Positions 26,701-41,700 are shown, counted from the first letter of the stretch. The stretch: 64,000 bases of DNA from Phaenicophaeus curvirostris (GCF_032191515.1 NC_091396.1:66367885-66431884); one strand, 5' to 3'. Numbers and translations: made by a program. The notes: a model not told the origin generated them from the letters alone.

Positions 26701-29700
26701 GGGAAGAGCTCATCTTTTGTTTTGCCAGTTAGTGTGAAGCGTCTCCCTGGTGGCTTCCTTAAGCTGAGCTAGGAGATTTTGAGAGTTGACGTTGGTGGGT
26801 CTTACTGGTGTTTGCATTTCAATAGTTTAGCAAATCTCATTAACTATTATAGATAATCAGGCACACAGGTATCTACCAGTCTTAAAATACTAGGGGTGTG
26901 GAGGGGGGAAAGCTACTTGCTTTGTGTGTACGAGTGTTATAAGCCGTTAAGATACTTCAGAAGTGGAGCGACCGCAGCAGCATCTCTGCTCTGAAGATGG
27001 AGGAACCTTAAAGCTTGTCTTATCGAGATGAGTTAAATTTGTATTCATCCCTTTTTATTAGTTATTATTGCAGTCTGTGGTTTTAACCTAAGGTTATGAG
27101 GATGTGACTGTTCTATTTAGTTATTTGACAAACAAAAGTGCTTTTCTTGCTGCAGCCAATCTGTGCTTTTGCTAATGGTACACATTTGATATTCACACTA
27201 TCTCAATCTTAATAGAAATATGCCAAAATTACCACACTGATATGCACAACACTCTTGAACCCTTATTTTTTTTTTAAAGTTCACTACTGGACAAAGCATG
27301 TTTCAAGTAGTTTACATAAAGAGTAGTGTTCTGTACTTTGATCTGTACAAATAAACTTTTACCTTAATGGAATGCCAGACTGCAACCACCCGGTCTCTGC
27401 GCTTTGCAGAGGGCCTGTTCACGTGGTTCAGGAGCTCTGAACCATTGGGAGAGAACTAGGAACTTCAGTTTCCTTCTCTTTAGGCAAGTTTTCTTTATTT
27501 AAACTGACTAAAGAGCAGATCTTTCTCAGGCAAAGTTTGCAAAAGCCTTACAGCATTCTAGTTGTCTTCACCTGTGTTCTAATGGAAACAAGTGGAACTC
27601 CCCTGTCACTTATACTTGAGTTTTAGGAGAGAAGGATTTCTACTAAGTATTTTTTATAAATGGGTCAGACTTACAGGTGTAAGTTTCCAGTGCTCCCAGT
27701 CCCTTGGTAGCATAGTATTGATAATATAGCAAAAACTATCAGGTTCTTGGTTTTCTTTCTGTTCATCTCTCCGTGGGGTTGTTTGTAGCAAGAGGGAGGA
27801 TTAAGAGGTAGCACAAGTGAGGAATAAACGGATAAAGTGGAAGAAAAAATCAAACCAAACAAAACCTTAAGATTGCTAGATATTAGCTGGTACGCAGTCC
27901 GTAGCCATGGTTTGAAATGTGCAGTGACCTGATAAGAAGGATGTCTTTAGAGAGACACTGCTGCGCCCAAAGGCCTGACTTTACAGTGACTTGAATCTCT
28001 GCTTAAAAAATGTTATCTCTGCATAAAAATGTTATCACTTCCTAGACTGCATCTTGAATACCACCCTCCTTTTCGCTTGTGAACGAAAGTAGCATTTAAG
28101 TGGCAATCTTAGAAGTCATGTTTTAGAGAATATTGTAAATTATGAGATAAGTAGTAGACTTGCTTTGTCAGCTGGAGAAAGAGATGTGATCATCTTGTGC
28201 CAATGTGTTTTCTTGGCTTCCTTCTAGTTTTTGATGATGGTGATGAAAGGACCCTGAGACGAACTTCGTTATGCTTGAAGGGAGAAAGGCACTTTGCAGA
28301 AAGCGAGGTGAGACAATGAGGGATGGCAATGAAGACTGTGTAATTAATTTATAAATTAATATATATTAATATAATTAATATTATAAATAGTAATAGGAAA
28401 TAGCAAACTAATTTTATTTCCTCTTTTTCTGTGTAGACACTTGATCAGCTGCCACTAACCAATCCAGAGCACTTTGGAACTCCAGTTATTGGGAAGAAAT
28501 CTAACAGAGGAAGAAGATCTTCTCTTCCTGTGTGAGTTTTGATGGTGCTCTCTTGCTTTCCTTTCATTTTGTCATTCGCTAAGAACGAAGTAGAACCATC
28601 GAAGCTATATTAGTATGAACGCTCCATCCTATAAGTTGTGTACACTTAAGTAATTCAGTTCATGCAGATGTGTTCATATGTTAGCAGTGTTATGAAATTG
28701 GTGGGGTTTTTGCTTTTAAATTTCTGGGATAGAGACCATTTCTCTTTTTCATGTGTGTGCACAATCAAATCCTGATTCATGCCTCCAATCCCTACATGAT
28801 GCTGTTGTAAAATACTACTACTTGGGAAGAATTTCTGCAAAAATCCTCTTACTAAGTAAGTGCACTTAACACTTAAGTGTATTTCAAGCAATTTCAGCTC
28901 TTACAATTGTAATTTTGTTTTTGAAGCTTTGCAGAACAGGAGGAAAGATCTGGTTGTAAGCTGTATTTGCTTTCAAATGTTGACTTCGGACGACAACTTT
29001 AAAATACTGTATGTTTTAATAATTTAGTACTGAAGATGAGAAGGAGGAAGAAAGTAGTGAAGAAGAGGATGAAGATAAAAAGCGTCTCAATGATGAATTG
29101 CTTGGCAAAGTTGTGAGTGTGACTTGTAATTCTGAGAAGGCAGACTGGTATCCAGCTTTGGTAAGTTGCTTAAGACATTGATATCTTTGGTGTTGTGCTG
29201 CTGCTGTCTGTTTAGATGAGAGTGTTGCCTGACTTGTTACATGGCTAGTACATTGATTTTTCCTGGGTAGGACAGTTTGCACACTTCCCAGCCTTTACAG
29301 CAGACTTGTGAGTACAGTCAGGCCGAGCTCTGCTGCCCATGTTTGCTAAAAATATGGATGGTGTAGGTTATTTGTGAGGAGTAGGAGAGCAGAGGTTAAC
29401 ATGTATGCATAAGCTGCAGTTTTATTCCTGCTAAGTCTTTCAAAACTGCTCATAAAATGATAAATATATGACAATATATAACAATCCTTGCCTTCTAAAA
29501 ATACAATATGTTAGGACTTGCACTCCCAGGCCATTTAATTTTAACTGCAGTGGAATTTTTATATATCTTTTTATATTTAATGATTACCTTCGATTGAATT
29601 GAGTTTCAGTTTTATGAAATGCTGTTTTTCTTTCCTACTTGCATTTACACAAATGGCCAGTTACTCTGGCAGTAGAGATTGGTGGTATTTTTTTATTTGG

Positions 29701-32700
29701 CTGTCAGTATAGGCTACCGCTTTTCATTGCAATTGCTGTTAAAAAAATATACGTCAAATTCAAATACAAGTAGACCTGTCCTGTAAAGGTAGGCACTTTG
29801 CAGATTCTTTATACTCACAGAAAAGTTCAGGAATCATAGAATAGTTTGGGTTGGAAGGGACCTTAAAGATAATCCAGTTCCAACCCCCTGCTGTGGGCAG
29901 GGACACCTCCCACTAGATCAGGCTGCCCAAGCCCCATCCAACCTGGCCTTGAACACCTGCAGGGATGGGGCAGCCACAATGCGTGTTAGAAGTTTCTTTC
30001 TTTTAGTAAATTTTTTGCTGTTGTCAGACAAGCTGAATACGCATCTTCTGTCACCCATCAGAAATGCGTTTGGTTAAAAAATGTTTGGACCATTAGACAG
30101 GTTTAGTTCACTAACTTTTGCAGATTTAATTGACTTAACTGTATATTCCGTAGTCCTTTATTTTGAGTCTACAGGGCTAGCTGGAAGCAGCCTAGCTGTT
30201 ACAATCTCCTAATTTAGTTTAACATTTTATTTCTCTGTGTGAATCCGGGCTCAAAAGGTAACAAACTACACAGGCCAGTTGTCTTCCCTTCCTTGAAAGA
30301 ACACTATGGTGTAATGTTGGGTGAATTCTAGGGTCAGTTGGCACTGACTTACCTGGCTGTGTGTATCTCAGTTGAAAATGTGAAATGCAATATGTTGTGC
30401 ATGTTCTGATTGCTGTATATCCCTTCACTGGTGACTGATCTTAACTTAGCATAGTTTTAACTAGGGGCTTAAGTTACTGGACACCACGTACCTGTTCTGT
30501 TCTCTGCTACCTGAGAAACAGGAATGTCTTATGTTGATTTTTGGGGTAAAACTTCTGACTCTTCTGAATGGAGTGGCACAGCTTCTACGGAGTCCTAGTA
30601 AATCCAGGAGTTCAGACATTTTCTGTCTGTGTGTGGCTTGGAGCAAAATGTAAACTTGTTCTGTTTGTGGTAGTAAAAATACTGCAAATGTGTTTTTATC
30701 ACCTTTTTTAGACTTAGAGATGATACCGCTGTGGAAGGATGCGCTGGATTCCGCGCTGGATTCCACACTGGCTTATATGAGCCACACCTTAAAAAAAAAC
30801 TCTACTACTTACCTCTGTTTGAATGGCAAAGATCAGAAACTGGTATGAAATAAGTGGGTCTTTGACTGTTTAAATAGATGCTTTAAACAAGTTTTGTATG
30901 AAGAAGAGAAAAAAAAAAAGTGGACTGAATAAAGAGGATCTTGAGTAGTTTGAGTTTACAAATGAAATTGCAAACTTTTTTGGTTTTTACATAATAAATA
31001 AAGTTAAAAGTTTGAGGTAAACTGTTTCCTAAAACTTGTCATTGTTGGCTTCAGTAATATCAACTGGAGTAGTTTTCTTTTCTCAGAATTGGAAACTACC
31101 AGAGACGAAACAGGAAAACAGCAGTTTTCCTGCTGTCCATCTTTCTTTCCGTTCAACATCAGCTTTCTTTATTTTTATTTTTTTTTTTACTTAAAAGAAG
31201 TGTTTTATTTCAACCTCCAGGTCGTGTCTCCCAGCTGTAATGATGATGTCACGGTGAAAAAGGACCAGTGTTTAGTTCGATCCTTTTCAGATTCCAAATT
31301 GTAAGTAATAGCTTCCTTTCATTAGATATGTGGGGGAGAAAAATGCAAAGCTAATTACATGTTGCTTCTGAAGACATAGTTTTCTCCAAGAGGAAAGGGT
31401 ACAATTTTGTGTTGTTGGCTGTACACATTTGTCACTCGTACATGTTTGTCACTTGTTCATTTCTGTGCTTGCTCACCCACCTTCACATCGTGTGTACTGA
31501 TAAAGAGTTCATTGGATTAGGAAAGTGGTCTGGTGTTTCTTCATTTAAAAATTTGACAACTTTAAAGAAAAACAGATTTAAACACTTGAACTGATTCCTA
31601 TACCTCGAAGTGAGGTTTGGTTTTAATTATTTCCCTTCGTGTCTTACTTATGATGTTCTTGTGGGTGTCTGTTGTGGTTTGGATATCTGATGGACACTAC
31701 CTCCCATGCCCAGATGTCTGTGTCTGTTCAAATAGCAAAGTTTAGAAGTGTTTGGTCTACTTTTTTAAATTAAAAAGTGACTGTAAAGTAACTGTTTAAT
31801 TAAAACTTTTACAGAATCTTAAATAAAAGAAGATCCTCTTAGCCCATGCCTCTCAGAAGGGGGGAGGGAAGGGAAGAGAGTGATGTCTTACTTAAGGGAA
31901 AATATATTCAAAAGAATATGAAGACTTCTTCTTAGAGCTGTTTTTCTTCTCTTCATCCTTATTTCTAACGCATCTGTCTCAACATATTGTAACTAAAACT
32001 TCTCTCCCAGAGGCCACCTGTCTCCCCTCTTTCTCTTTCTTTCAAAAGTGATTTTTTAATAGCTGTGATTATGTGTAGGATGTGACTACTTGATTACTGA
32101 AACATATTTCAAGTAACTTAAGACTTAATTCTTTTTGGCCTCTTAATGTAGACACATATCATCAGCCTTCTAGATAAGTCTGGCTCTTTATATACTGAAG
32201 GTGGAATGTTGTTGGAAAAGCATGCAGCCTTGCTCTGTTTCACTTTTTTTCCCCATAGTATTGTGGCTTTAACTTCAGAAAGTGGCCGCCTCCAATTCCT
32301 GAAGTTTTACTACATGTTTTTCTGAAATAATGAAAGAAGAAAAAAAAAATCTAATTAAAATAACTCACTTGTAAGGCTTTTCTTGCAGGTTGGTTAGCAT
32401 TTCTGTTGTAGTACTTCAGTTACTGGGTATTCAGTATAATTTTAGAACAGAACAACTTCCATGTATTTTGCTATGAGAACGCTTTTGTAATTTTAAAATA
32501 GAAATCAGCTGTTTATCAATGCAGAAATGTGAATTTGGCTTCGCTGTTCTTGAAATGTGTTCTTAAAAACAGAGGGCTGTTTTCTTCTTTAGCTGGGTTG
32601 CTGGTTTAGGTAGCAGCTGTTAGTGAAATACTTAAAATTTGGTATTTTACTTTTGCAATTTTGTGCAAGTTCAGCATTTAAAATAAAGAAGCTTTTCATA

Positions 32701-35700
32701 CTTTTCTTGATTATTTAATTACAAGGGTTTTTTTAATAGCTGAATATCAAAGAAAGGCTTGAAACTTACTCTGGTTGTGAATCTTGTGTTAGGACCTACA
32801 ATAGCAAATGTCTTATGCACTTAGTTGTTAGAAAGAGCATTGAAAGTGAACAATAAATCTGAAGATGTTAGAAATCACTGTTTTTCTTAGTCGAATGCTT
32901 GCTTTGCTGTGATTTAAAAATGATAACGGAACGTTATTGTTTTTCAGTTACTCAGTAGCAAGAAAAGACATTAAAGAACTAGATCCTCAAAACTTACCAA
33001 AATTTGAGGCTTCTCCTACAAAAGGTAAATTAGAATCAATTCTAGGTGTTAAAAAAACCTGATCTCATGCAGTAATACTTTTAATTTCTGCAGATAAATG
33101 ATAGCCTCTTGGTTTCAGATTATTGCTTGTGGATATTTTGCAAACAATGTTAAATGTGATAAATTAGAGAAACTTTGGATATAGCTGCCTTATTATTGCA
33201 GTAGCACCTAGTAGAAATTTAGGGTTACTTGATTTTATTTCCTTATTTTGATTCAGTCCACGTTCATGAGAAGTGAATGGACTATTTCCATGGTAGAGTA
33301 TTTGACATGTCATTGAGGAATGGAACGTATAGTTACCTCTCCTAAAACCCAAGTTTTGTGCTGTTGCTCAAAGCTCTGTCTTTACATTAAAAATACCCAA
33401 ACAGCAATGTGTGAACTTAATCAGAAAAGCCAGCCTGTGATTAATGTTTGATTTAAATTATAATTAGAGCACTTGGTTTCTGTATGTATGGATGATGCAA
33501 CTGCAATAATCCATCTTTTTAGTGAGCCTGTAAAAGGCCAGATGCTCACTCTAGTGTAAATAATTCTTACACTTTTAGTGTTGTTTCTGCCAATCCGACC
33601 TTGACACACAAAATTTGTTAAGGGGAAATAAGTACAATACCTAATAAAACAAACCAAAAACTAATGAAAAAAACCCAGACCGCTCAACAACAGCCGTTCC
33701 TCGTTTGAATGGAAGTGTGGAACAGCTACTTAAAGAAAATGTAACATGATACACACAAATGAGAGCTTGAAAGGGTTTTGATTGATTCATGTGATTCTTA
33801 ATGATTTCTCTTATACTTTCTTCTTAACTATTTCACAGTAGAAGAACTTTAGAACAGCCAAAAAATGATCAGATGGCAGGTTTAAGAGAAATTGAAGAAA
33901 GGGATTTTTTTTCTCATGCAGAATGAATTTGAGTTGTGATAGACATTGCCGTGAAGGAATATTGTGGAACCAAAGGTACTAATAGTCTCAAAAAGAGTTG
34001 AGACAGATCAGCATCTATTAAGAACTGGTGCCTTTTTTTCTGTATCAACACTGTGCATTGTGCAATATGTCCTTTTGGGTATTCTTCTGATTCCTCTTTA
34101 TGAACATTTTTTTTTACTGTGTCTGGAAGACATGTTTTGGGGTGTCTGGGTTTGTTTTTCCTCTTGGAGCACTTCTACAAGGAATAGAATTAGAGCTGTT
34201 CCCATTGTACAAGTGTGACTACTTGTCCCATCGCTCCCTCATTCATCAGTGCATTTTTCCTGTTCCAAACAGTAACGTAACATCTCTTAAGCAAAATATT
34301 TGTGGTCTTTTGCAATCTAAACTTTAAGACACGAAGATATTTTGAAAATAACCAAGTCAGTGATGGTACTTGACCTAACTGTGATGGGCTTGCTTTTTTA
34401 AATAGCTTGATTACATTGTTTGTCTCTTCTTAGAGAAACAGAACAGCTCGCAGTTGCTTAGAATATATGTAGATAAGAGTTCATGGGGCCCTGTGCCTAG
34501 GAAACAGCAGGATGCTCTGTGGATGTTTTCAACTCTGAACTCCTTGAGTTGCCAATAGTCAGTTTAAAAAAACAGTCTTGAAGTGTAGAGTGTGTAAACT
34601 GAGTTGAAGTATCTGTTTTCTTTCTTAATTACTCTATTATAATTTATAAGATGAAGAGGGAATTAAAAGTGCTTTTGGACTCTGGATACTGTGGGTGAGG
34701 TAAACCCAGGGCCCTTTCTTCTGCAGGGCTACAGGAGGCAAGCACGTTTCTCAGCACTAAGGTTGTTCCTCGGAACTGGAAAATGGACATAAGTGAAATT
34801 CTGGAGTCCTCTAGCAGTGATGAGGAGGATGGAGCTGCTGCAGGAACTGATGAAGAGGAAGAGAAAAAAGAAGAGAAAACTGAAGAAGTAGTGGTAAGTC
34901 TGGGCAGGTTCATTCATTCTTCAAAGATCATTGAATAACTTGCGCACTCAGAAGATCCTGCGCTTCCCAACATTTTATCCTCAGGCTTGGTTTATTCCCT
35001 TCAACGTCTTTTAAGATCTGTTCACCTTCCCTTTTATACTGGATATAAGGAGAAATTGTTTACAGTGAGGCATATTTTACCCAGGAAGGAGGTGGATGCC
35101 CCATCCATGGAAATGCTCGAGGTCAGGTTGAACGCAGCTCCGAGCAGCCTGATGGAATTGAAGATGTCCCTGCTTCTGCGTGGAGGTTGGACTGGATGGG
35201 CTTTAAAGGTCTCTTCTAGCCCAAAGCATTCTATGATTCTATGCTACCAGTTGTCTTTAGTGGGATTTTTCAGTAGTGGCAGATTGTCTTGTTATCCAGT
35301 GCAGAAATGGGACACAAATCTAAAAGTAGGAAATTAAGGCAGAGAGCAGTGATAGAATCTGAGTCAAAAGGAGAGACATAAATGAAATAATGGAAGCTGG
35401 GTCCAGTAGTAGTGATTCAGCCTTAAATAGAAGTAACTTTATATTTTTCTTTTGTACTTTATATGTAGTTTATGTAAAAAGTAGCTTGTTTGGCAGTATT
35501 TGGGTTTAAAAAAGACAAACTAAAGGATTAAGGGGAAGTTATAAGGTTGTTCCAGCAGTTTGGTGCTTTTGATGCTGTTTAAGTGCAGGTCAGGAGTTAG
35601 AATCATAGAATGGTTTCAGTTGGAAGGGGCGATGAAGGTCACATAGTCCAACCCCCCTGCAGTGAGCGGCGACATCCTCAACTCGATCAGGTTGCTCATC

Positions 35701-38700
35701 CAGCCTAACCTGGAATCTTTCCAGGGATGGGGCATCCACCACCTCTCTGGGCAACCCGTGCCAGGGTTTCACCACCCTCAGCAACTAGAATTTCTTCCCG
35801 ATATCTAGTCTAGACTTCTTTTCTTTTGGTTTAAAGTCACTATACCCCTAACGTTGCCTCAGGAAGGGTTGGGTTTGTTGTCACCAGCAGTGTCACAGGT
35901 TGGGAATGTGATGAAGATGGACTTTGTCAGTAATTTGTGTTTCTGCATTGGAGTAATTTCAGTGGCTCTTTTTTGCACGAAGTGAGCCAGTTTTTTCATG
36001 TCGTCAGAGCTGTATTTACAGCCTCTCCCGTTCTTTCCCTGCGTTTGCAGGTTCCCCTGTTCTTCCCTGCGTTTTCAGGCTCTCTGATTATTTCTGCTGC
36101 CTCTTTTTAACCAGTTGTGGGTGCGGAGGGAGGTGTCGGCTGTGGGATTTGAGTGGTTTCCTCCCACCGTGCCATCTCCACAGTGCTCTGGGAAGAGCCG
36201 ATTCCCCAATCCCACATCCCCCCATGCAGATTCCCTGCTGGGTCCATCATCCCGGGTGCGGAATGGCTGCTGTGGCCCACGTTGCCATGGCAGCGGTGGG
36301 ATGGGCAGGCAGCACGCATGCGTGGGGCTCTGGAAGAAGGGGCTGGCACTTTCCTGCCCTGCCCTGCCATGCCTGGGCTTCTAAACCCTTTATTTTTTTT
36401 ATTTTTTTTTTAAAATGAGAATATAAGTAATGCCGTATAACTGCGGATGCCGTGCGGGGAGAGCGCGAGCCAGCAAATCCTTGGGAGTCAGGCTGGAATA
36501 TGTCCAGGCAGCAGGCAGATTAGGTAGGAAGGAAGTAAGAACCTTCCCCATTTGAAAGAATGCGGCTCCTAGGTAAGGATTCCGTGTCTTAATCCGTGCT
36601 GTGAACGTGGTGTGTGGTTTGACTTGGATTTCTGATCTGGACCTGGTTGTTGGAACATGCAGCCAGGGCAGATCCTCCCCAGGTGGGAAAAAGGACAATA
36701 AGGATCTGGTTTTAGGTGTGGATTTTACGCCTTGGTAACATCGTTCTGGAAAATGGGGTGGATGTCCGTATAAGAATAACATATGATGAGATAAATGCAA
36801 GGATAAATGTGTGTGGAATGTGAAACCCTCTGGGTTTTTTCCTCTGTTTGCAATCTGAACTGGCCACATTTTGTAGGGTGTGAGTTGTTGCAATCTGCAT
36901 CACTCTGTTTGCATGAACATTGGTTAAAATCACAGGCCATCAGTCACTACAAATCAGGGATTGCTGAACTGGCTTTCTAGTTTCCATTTTTAAAGCCGTT
37001 TTTCATGGATATCGCCTAAAAGTGCTGTATGTTTCAAACAAAGGAGGAGGAGGGGGGAGCTGGGTGTTTTAAGGAAAAAAATGGCATTTCTGTAAAAGGA
37101 GCAGGGGTTATTTTTAAAGAATAATCTAAATGGACAGTAATTAGGCAAGGAGCACCAGACATGTGGATGTGCTGGTAGGAGAAACTCTAGAATCCATTAT
37201 TTCCAGGTGACAAGTAGGCTTGTGAAAATCAGGTGAGTATCTTCTTGCTGAAGCATGAGGATAGATACTAATCTTTTTAGATTATGTCAGAGCAGAACTG
37301 TCACTCTGGCCCATTAAATCAATTATGTGATTCCACTGTTACTATGCATGTTCTTATTTTAATTGTGGGCCAGGCTGTATATTGCAATTAGAGAGCGTTT
37401 AGGGAATTTCTTAGAATTTCATTTTTTCTTTTCCCTTGGAAAGGCAGCAAAACCAGTTGCAGAGAGAATCGACAAGTGAATGGTATTGTCTTGCCTTTAT
37501 TTGACTACAAATATTGAATTACTCAGATTGTGCATTTACGTTTTGTAGAGTTTCTCCTTTATTAATCAAGGTCAAAAATAGCTTCTGTCGATCCTCTGCC
37601 AGAATATTCTCAGTGGGCCTTTTATTTTAGAGCTGTAAATTGTTGTTTTACTGGAGATGGGAGGGAGTTTTCTTAAAATTATCTTTTTCTTCTCCCCATT
37701 TTCTGAAATGCAGAGCAGTTCTGCTGTTAAGGCCTGGCCAGCCATGCTAAGCCTTCGTTAAATCAATCAAATTGTCACAGACATACTTAATATATAATGA
37801 GAGCAGAAAGTCAGTCAGAAATCCTGTTTTTCTGTAGTAGGATCTTTTATAATGGTAATGGAGCAGAGAGACCGACTGTTGCTGGTGATGATAGATCCTA
37901 CCATTTTTCCAGTAGCTGGGTTAAATAAAATCTGCTACTTTATTTTGACAGCGACTGTCTTTCTAATTATGCTGCCTCTCCTGACATCTTAAGAGTGTGG
38001 TAGAATTGGCACAACGAGATTTCCAGGCTTTTCATGGTTTTTCTTGATGGCTTTTGTAAGCTAAGGAGTGGGAACCAAGATGGTGGTGGTGAGATGACAG
38101 AATCGTTTAGGTTGGAAAAGACCTAAGATCATCAAGTCCAGAATGGAGATGCTAATCTTCCTTGGTGATAGTAACTCATTTGCATGCTCCAGAGTTGGCT
38201 GCAAAGGAGGAAAATGTGGAAATTGCTTGTCATTGACTTTATTGTGTTAAATTGAGTTGCTCAGCATGTTTAGTGTGCTGGATTTTTAGCAATAATTCCA
38301 CTATAATGTACAACTCAGTATTACTTTTCATTTACAATGCGAGGTTTGAGTAACAGAAGAGATGACGTTGCTTGGGTCACAAAAAAGCTTGAAAAAGTCA
38401 GGAGGTAATATAGGTAAAATCATTCTCAAATGAAAATTTCAAGAATCTGGTTTGAATCCAGATAAAAATCTGAATGTTGCTTTTGGTTCTTATCCAGTTT
38501 TCAACATGTCAGAATAAGAGAATTAACTGTGTTTTGCGGATGCGTTTGGCAGTCAAAGAATGCACTGCAGCTAAAAGGCAGGGAAAAAATCTAAACTCCA
38601 GTTCCTCCACATAGAATAAAAGCTCTTGGAACATTACCTGATTTTTGTTAAAAGTCAGATTATGTATGCTACTGTATTTGGTTGTATTTAAGTTGATCTG

Positions 38701-41700
38701 TCAGGGTAGAAATGGTATTTATTTGTTTCTCGGGATTAAGTAGTCAAATATTTCTTATTTTACAAGGGAACATGTAGGCAACATTTGGGTTGGCTTCTTG
38801 GTTTCCCTGTAAGCCCTTCCAATTCCAAAAGAATCAAGATTTTAACATGCAGCTATTTGAAATACATTTTCAATACTTGCTCTGAATAGATACATTTGCA
38901 GAAGATGAGAGTAAAAGTAAGGAATTTGTTTTTAAAATTTGAATTTGCAGGTTTTGAAATTTTACCTTTTAATAATATCAAGAGCTAGAAAAAGGGATTT
39001 CCATCTTACCTGTAGAACTGGTTATAACATCAGCTTTGAGAGGCTCTTTCAACTTACCTGTGTCACTCTAACAGCAGCTCCTTGTTCTTTCACTTTTCCC
39101 CCCACAACTGAACATGCAAAAAATGCTCAGAATGAAATTCTAGCTGGCAGCATTCCATGCCCCTCATTGAAGGAGGAGGTGGCACCTCCAGGTGTGTGCG
39201 TGTAGAGGCATCTTCTCTTAGTCTTCATTTTGACAGCCCCCTGAAGAATATTCGTGTAGTATATTTGATAATGTGCATTCATTTAAAATTTTTAGGGTTC
39301 TTGCATCACAACAGCGTCAAGAAACATCGGTCAGAGTTGCTTCACATTGTTAAGCAGGGAAAATGCCAGAAGCATTTTCCAATGTACCTATTCAGCAAAT
39401 AAGCAAGGATTTCTGTTCTCGTGATATTACCATACGTTCTATTAGCACTAAGTTCGTAAAAGAAAGAGTGTATGAAATCCATGATGTGCTTTAGGAAGCT
39501 TGAAATTCCTAGAAATGATCAATAGCCATCTGTTAAAATATTTACATTTCTGCTTCAAAGCAGTTCTTATTTTTTACAGAGTCTTATCTCTGACTGACTT
39601 TGGGAGACCACATAAAATGATACCTGAATTGTCCATTTCTACTGCAACCTATGTGGAGTTGAAGATAACATTGGAAGAGCTGACTTTAAAACCTTAGTAC
39701 AGGAATACAAGAATTTCCAAGTTAATGAAGTGTGGGATCTAGAAACAAGTGGTTTATTTACATATATAGAAAACCCCCTTAAGCAACTGTGATGTGTAAT
39801 ATGCAGAGTAGCCTTTAAAAAATAGCTAAACGTTGATTACCTGATCCATCCTTCTCATGCATGCATGCATTTATCTGAGTGTTGGCTACTGTGAGGCATG
39901 GCCACACACAAATGTTCTTCACGAAGATTTTCCTGCCCAGTTTCATGCTACCAGGCATTCCTGGAATATTCCTCAAAGAGCGAAGAAATTGCAGACTGAG
40001 GCACGGGAGTGAGTCATTGTTGAGAATGGTTGAATTCCTGGTATGAATGGTGGAATTCCTGTTGGTAGAAAAGAACATTTTAAGACCAATGTCATCTCCA
40101 CGTACTGTAAAGCTATTAACTCATTGCAAAATTGGTGTAATTCTTTTAATTTCTTCAATTATCATCCAAACTTGACAACAAGAGCAAACATGCAAGAGAT
40201 GAAAACACATTTAAGTACTTGGAAGCAACAAAATTGTTAACTCTAATACAGTGTTGATCTGTACTCTTCTGAACTCCAAATCCTGTAGGCATTGTTCTTC
40301 CTCTTAGCTTGCACTTCTTCTGTCACAGAAGGGTTTATAGTGTTGTCAGTCTGTTAACAACATGAAGGGAAGATCTGTCCTTGATACCTCAGCCCTATAT
40401 TGATTCTGTGTACAGTGTACATGCTTGAACATAGAGATTTGTTATTTGTTTTGTAAAAGACATCCTTTCTGCTCTCACTCAGCTCTACAGGTTAGCACGG
40501 AAGCTTCAACATCTTTCTGTAGAATAAAGGATGAGTCAGGGTAACAGAGCTGTATTCTGGATTAAAATCATGCTAAATACAGAGGCAAAACTCATAGTGA
40601 ACTTGATTTTGAAACCAAATGAGGCGAAGCCAGTTACCAGTTTTCTTTAAGTTTCTGTGAGTTTATATTGTGGTTATTTGCTGGTTGTTATTCTCAAAAT
40701 AATTGCACAGAATACTTGAATCCTGCTAGTTTTACTTGGAAAGGAAATAAGACATTGGGTTGGGAAAGGATGGTCTTTTGCGCAGAGACCCTGTACTTGT
40801 TACTGATTTCATTGTTTGACTGTTGACAGTATTCTCTAACTGACCCGACTTCCTAGTCAGAAAGGAGGGGAAAAAGCATCAAACCCAGAAAATGTCAGCA
40901 TTTTAGTTTTAAGCAAAAAAGGGCATCTTGGAGAGTCTCTTTTTTTGTTAAATAAAATTCAGCCTCTTGCCCCGAAATAAAAAGATTTCTTATGTTGCAT
41001 TGAGTTACAGGTGTTGGATGAAGAGAAAGGTCTCAGTTTTGACCTCTTGCCACTTCAAAAATTCATATTTGTAGCAGCATAGAATCACTTGGTTGGATAA
41101 AACCTTTGAGATCATGTCCAACCATATCTGTCCACTACTAAACCAGATCGCTGAGCACCTCATCTGCCCAGCTTTTAAATCCCTCCAGGGATGGGGACTC
41201 CACCACCTCCCTGGGCAGCTTCTGCCAGGGCCCGAGAACCCTTTTGGTGAAGAAATTTTTCATAGAATCATAGAATCACTTGGTTGGAAAAGACCGTATT
41301 GTTTTACCTCAGATTTGGACTTGGAAGTGGAGAGATGGAGTCTCTTAAGAAAACTGATTTTGAGCAATCGTCTCTGCGAATTTAGTTATTCCCAGTCTAA
41401 AATGGGCACGTTTGTCTGTTTAGAAGTGAGTTTTGGAGGACAGCAGTGTCGTCCTGGTGTCTACTGGAAAGAGGTGTTGGGAATTCTAGTGCGGGTTGTG
41501 GCATCAGTGTTTCTCAGGTGATTTCTTCACTTTGAGTGCAGACTTCAGGTTGCTGATAGAGCAGCTTTGATAATGGTTCACGTATTTAATATCAGTAGAC
41601 ACTCCTGAGAATTTATGTCCAGTTAGAAGTAGATAACCATGATAAAAAATGACCTCTCATAGATATCTTTATTTCTTAATGTCTCAGTAGGCATATCTGT

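Noticed and set aside
30741..30768. Tandem GCGCTGGATTCC in intron 8
   Set aside because: About two copies only, with no flanking target sites or other sign of function.
36115..36893. Overlapping frames on both strands in the intron 11 GC-rich region
   Set aside because: Short, in several frames at once as GC-rich DNA often shows, with no family resemblance and no matching phase for an ARID4A exon.
39855..39871. GCATGCAT run in intron 11
   Set aside because: Too short for a meaningful microsatellite, and no other feature is attached.
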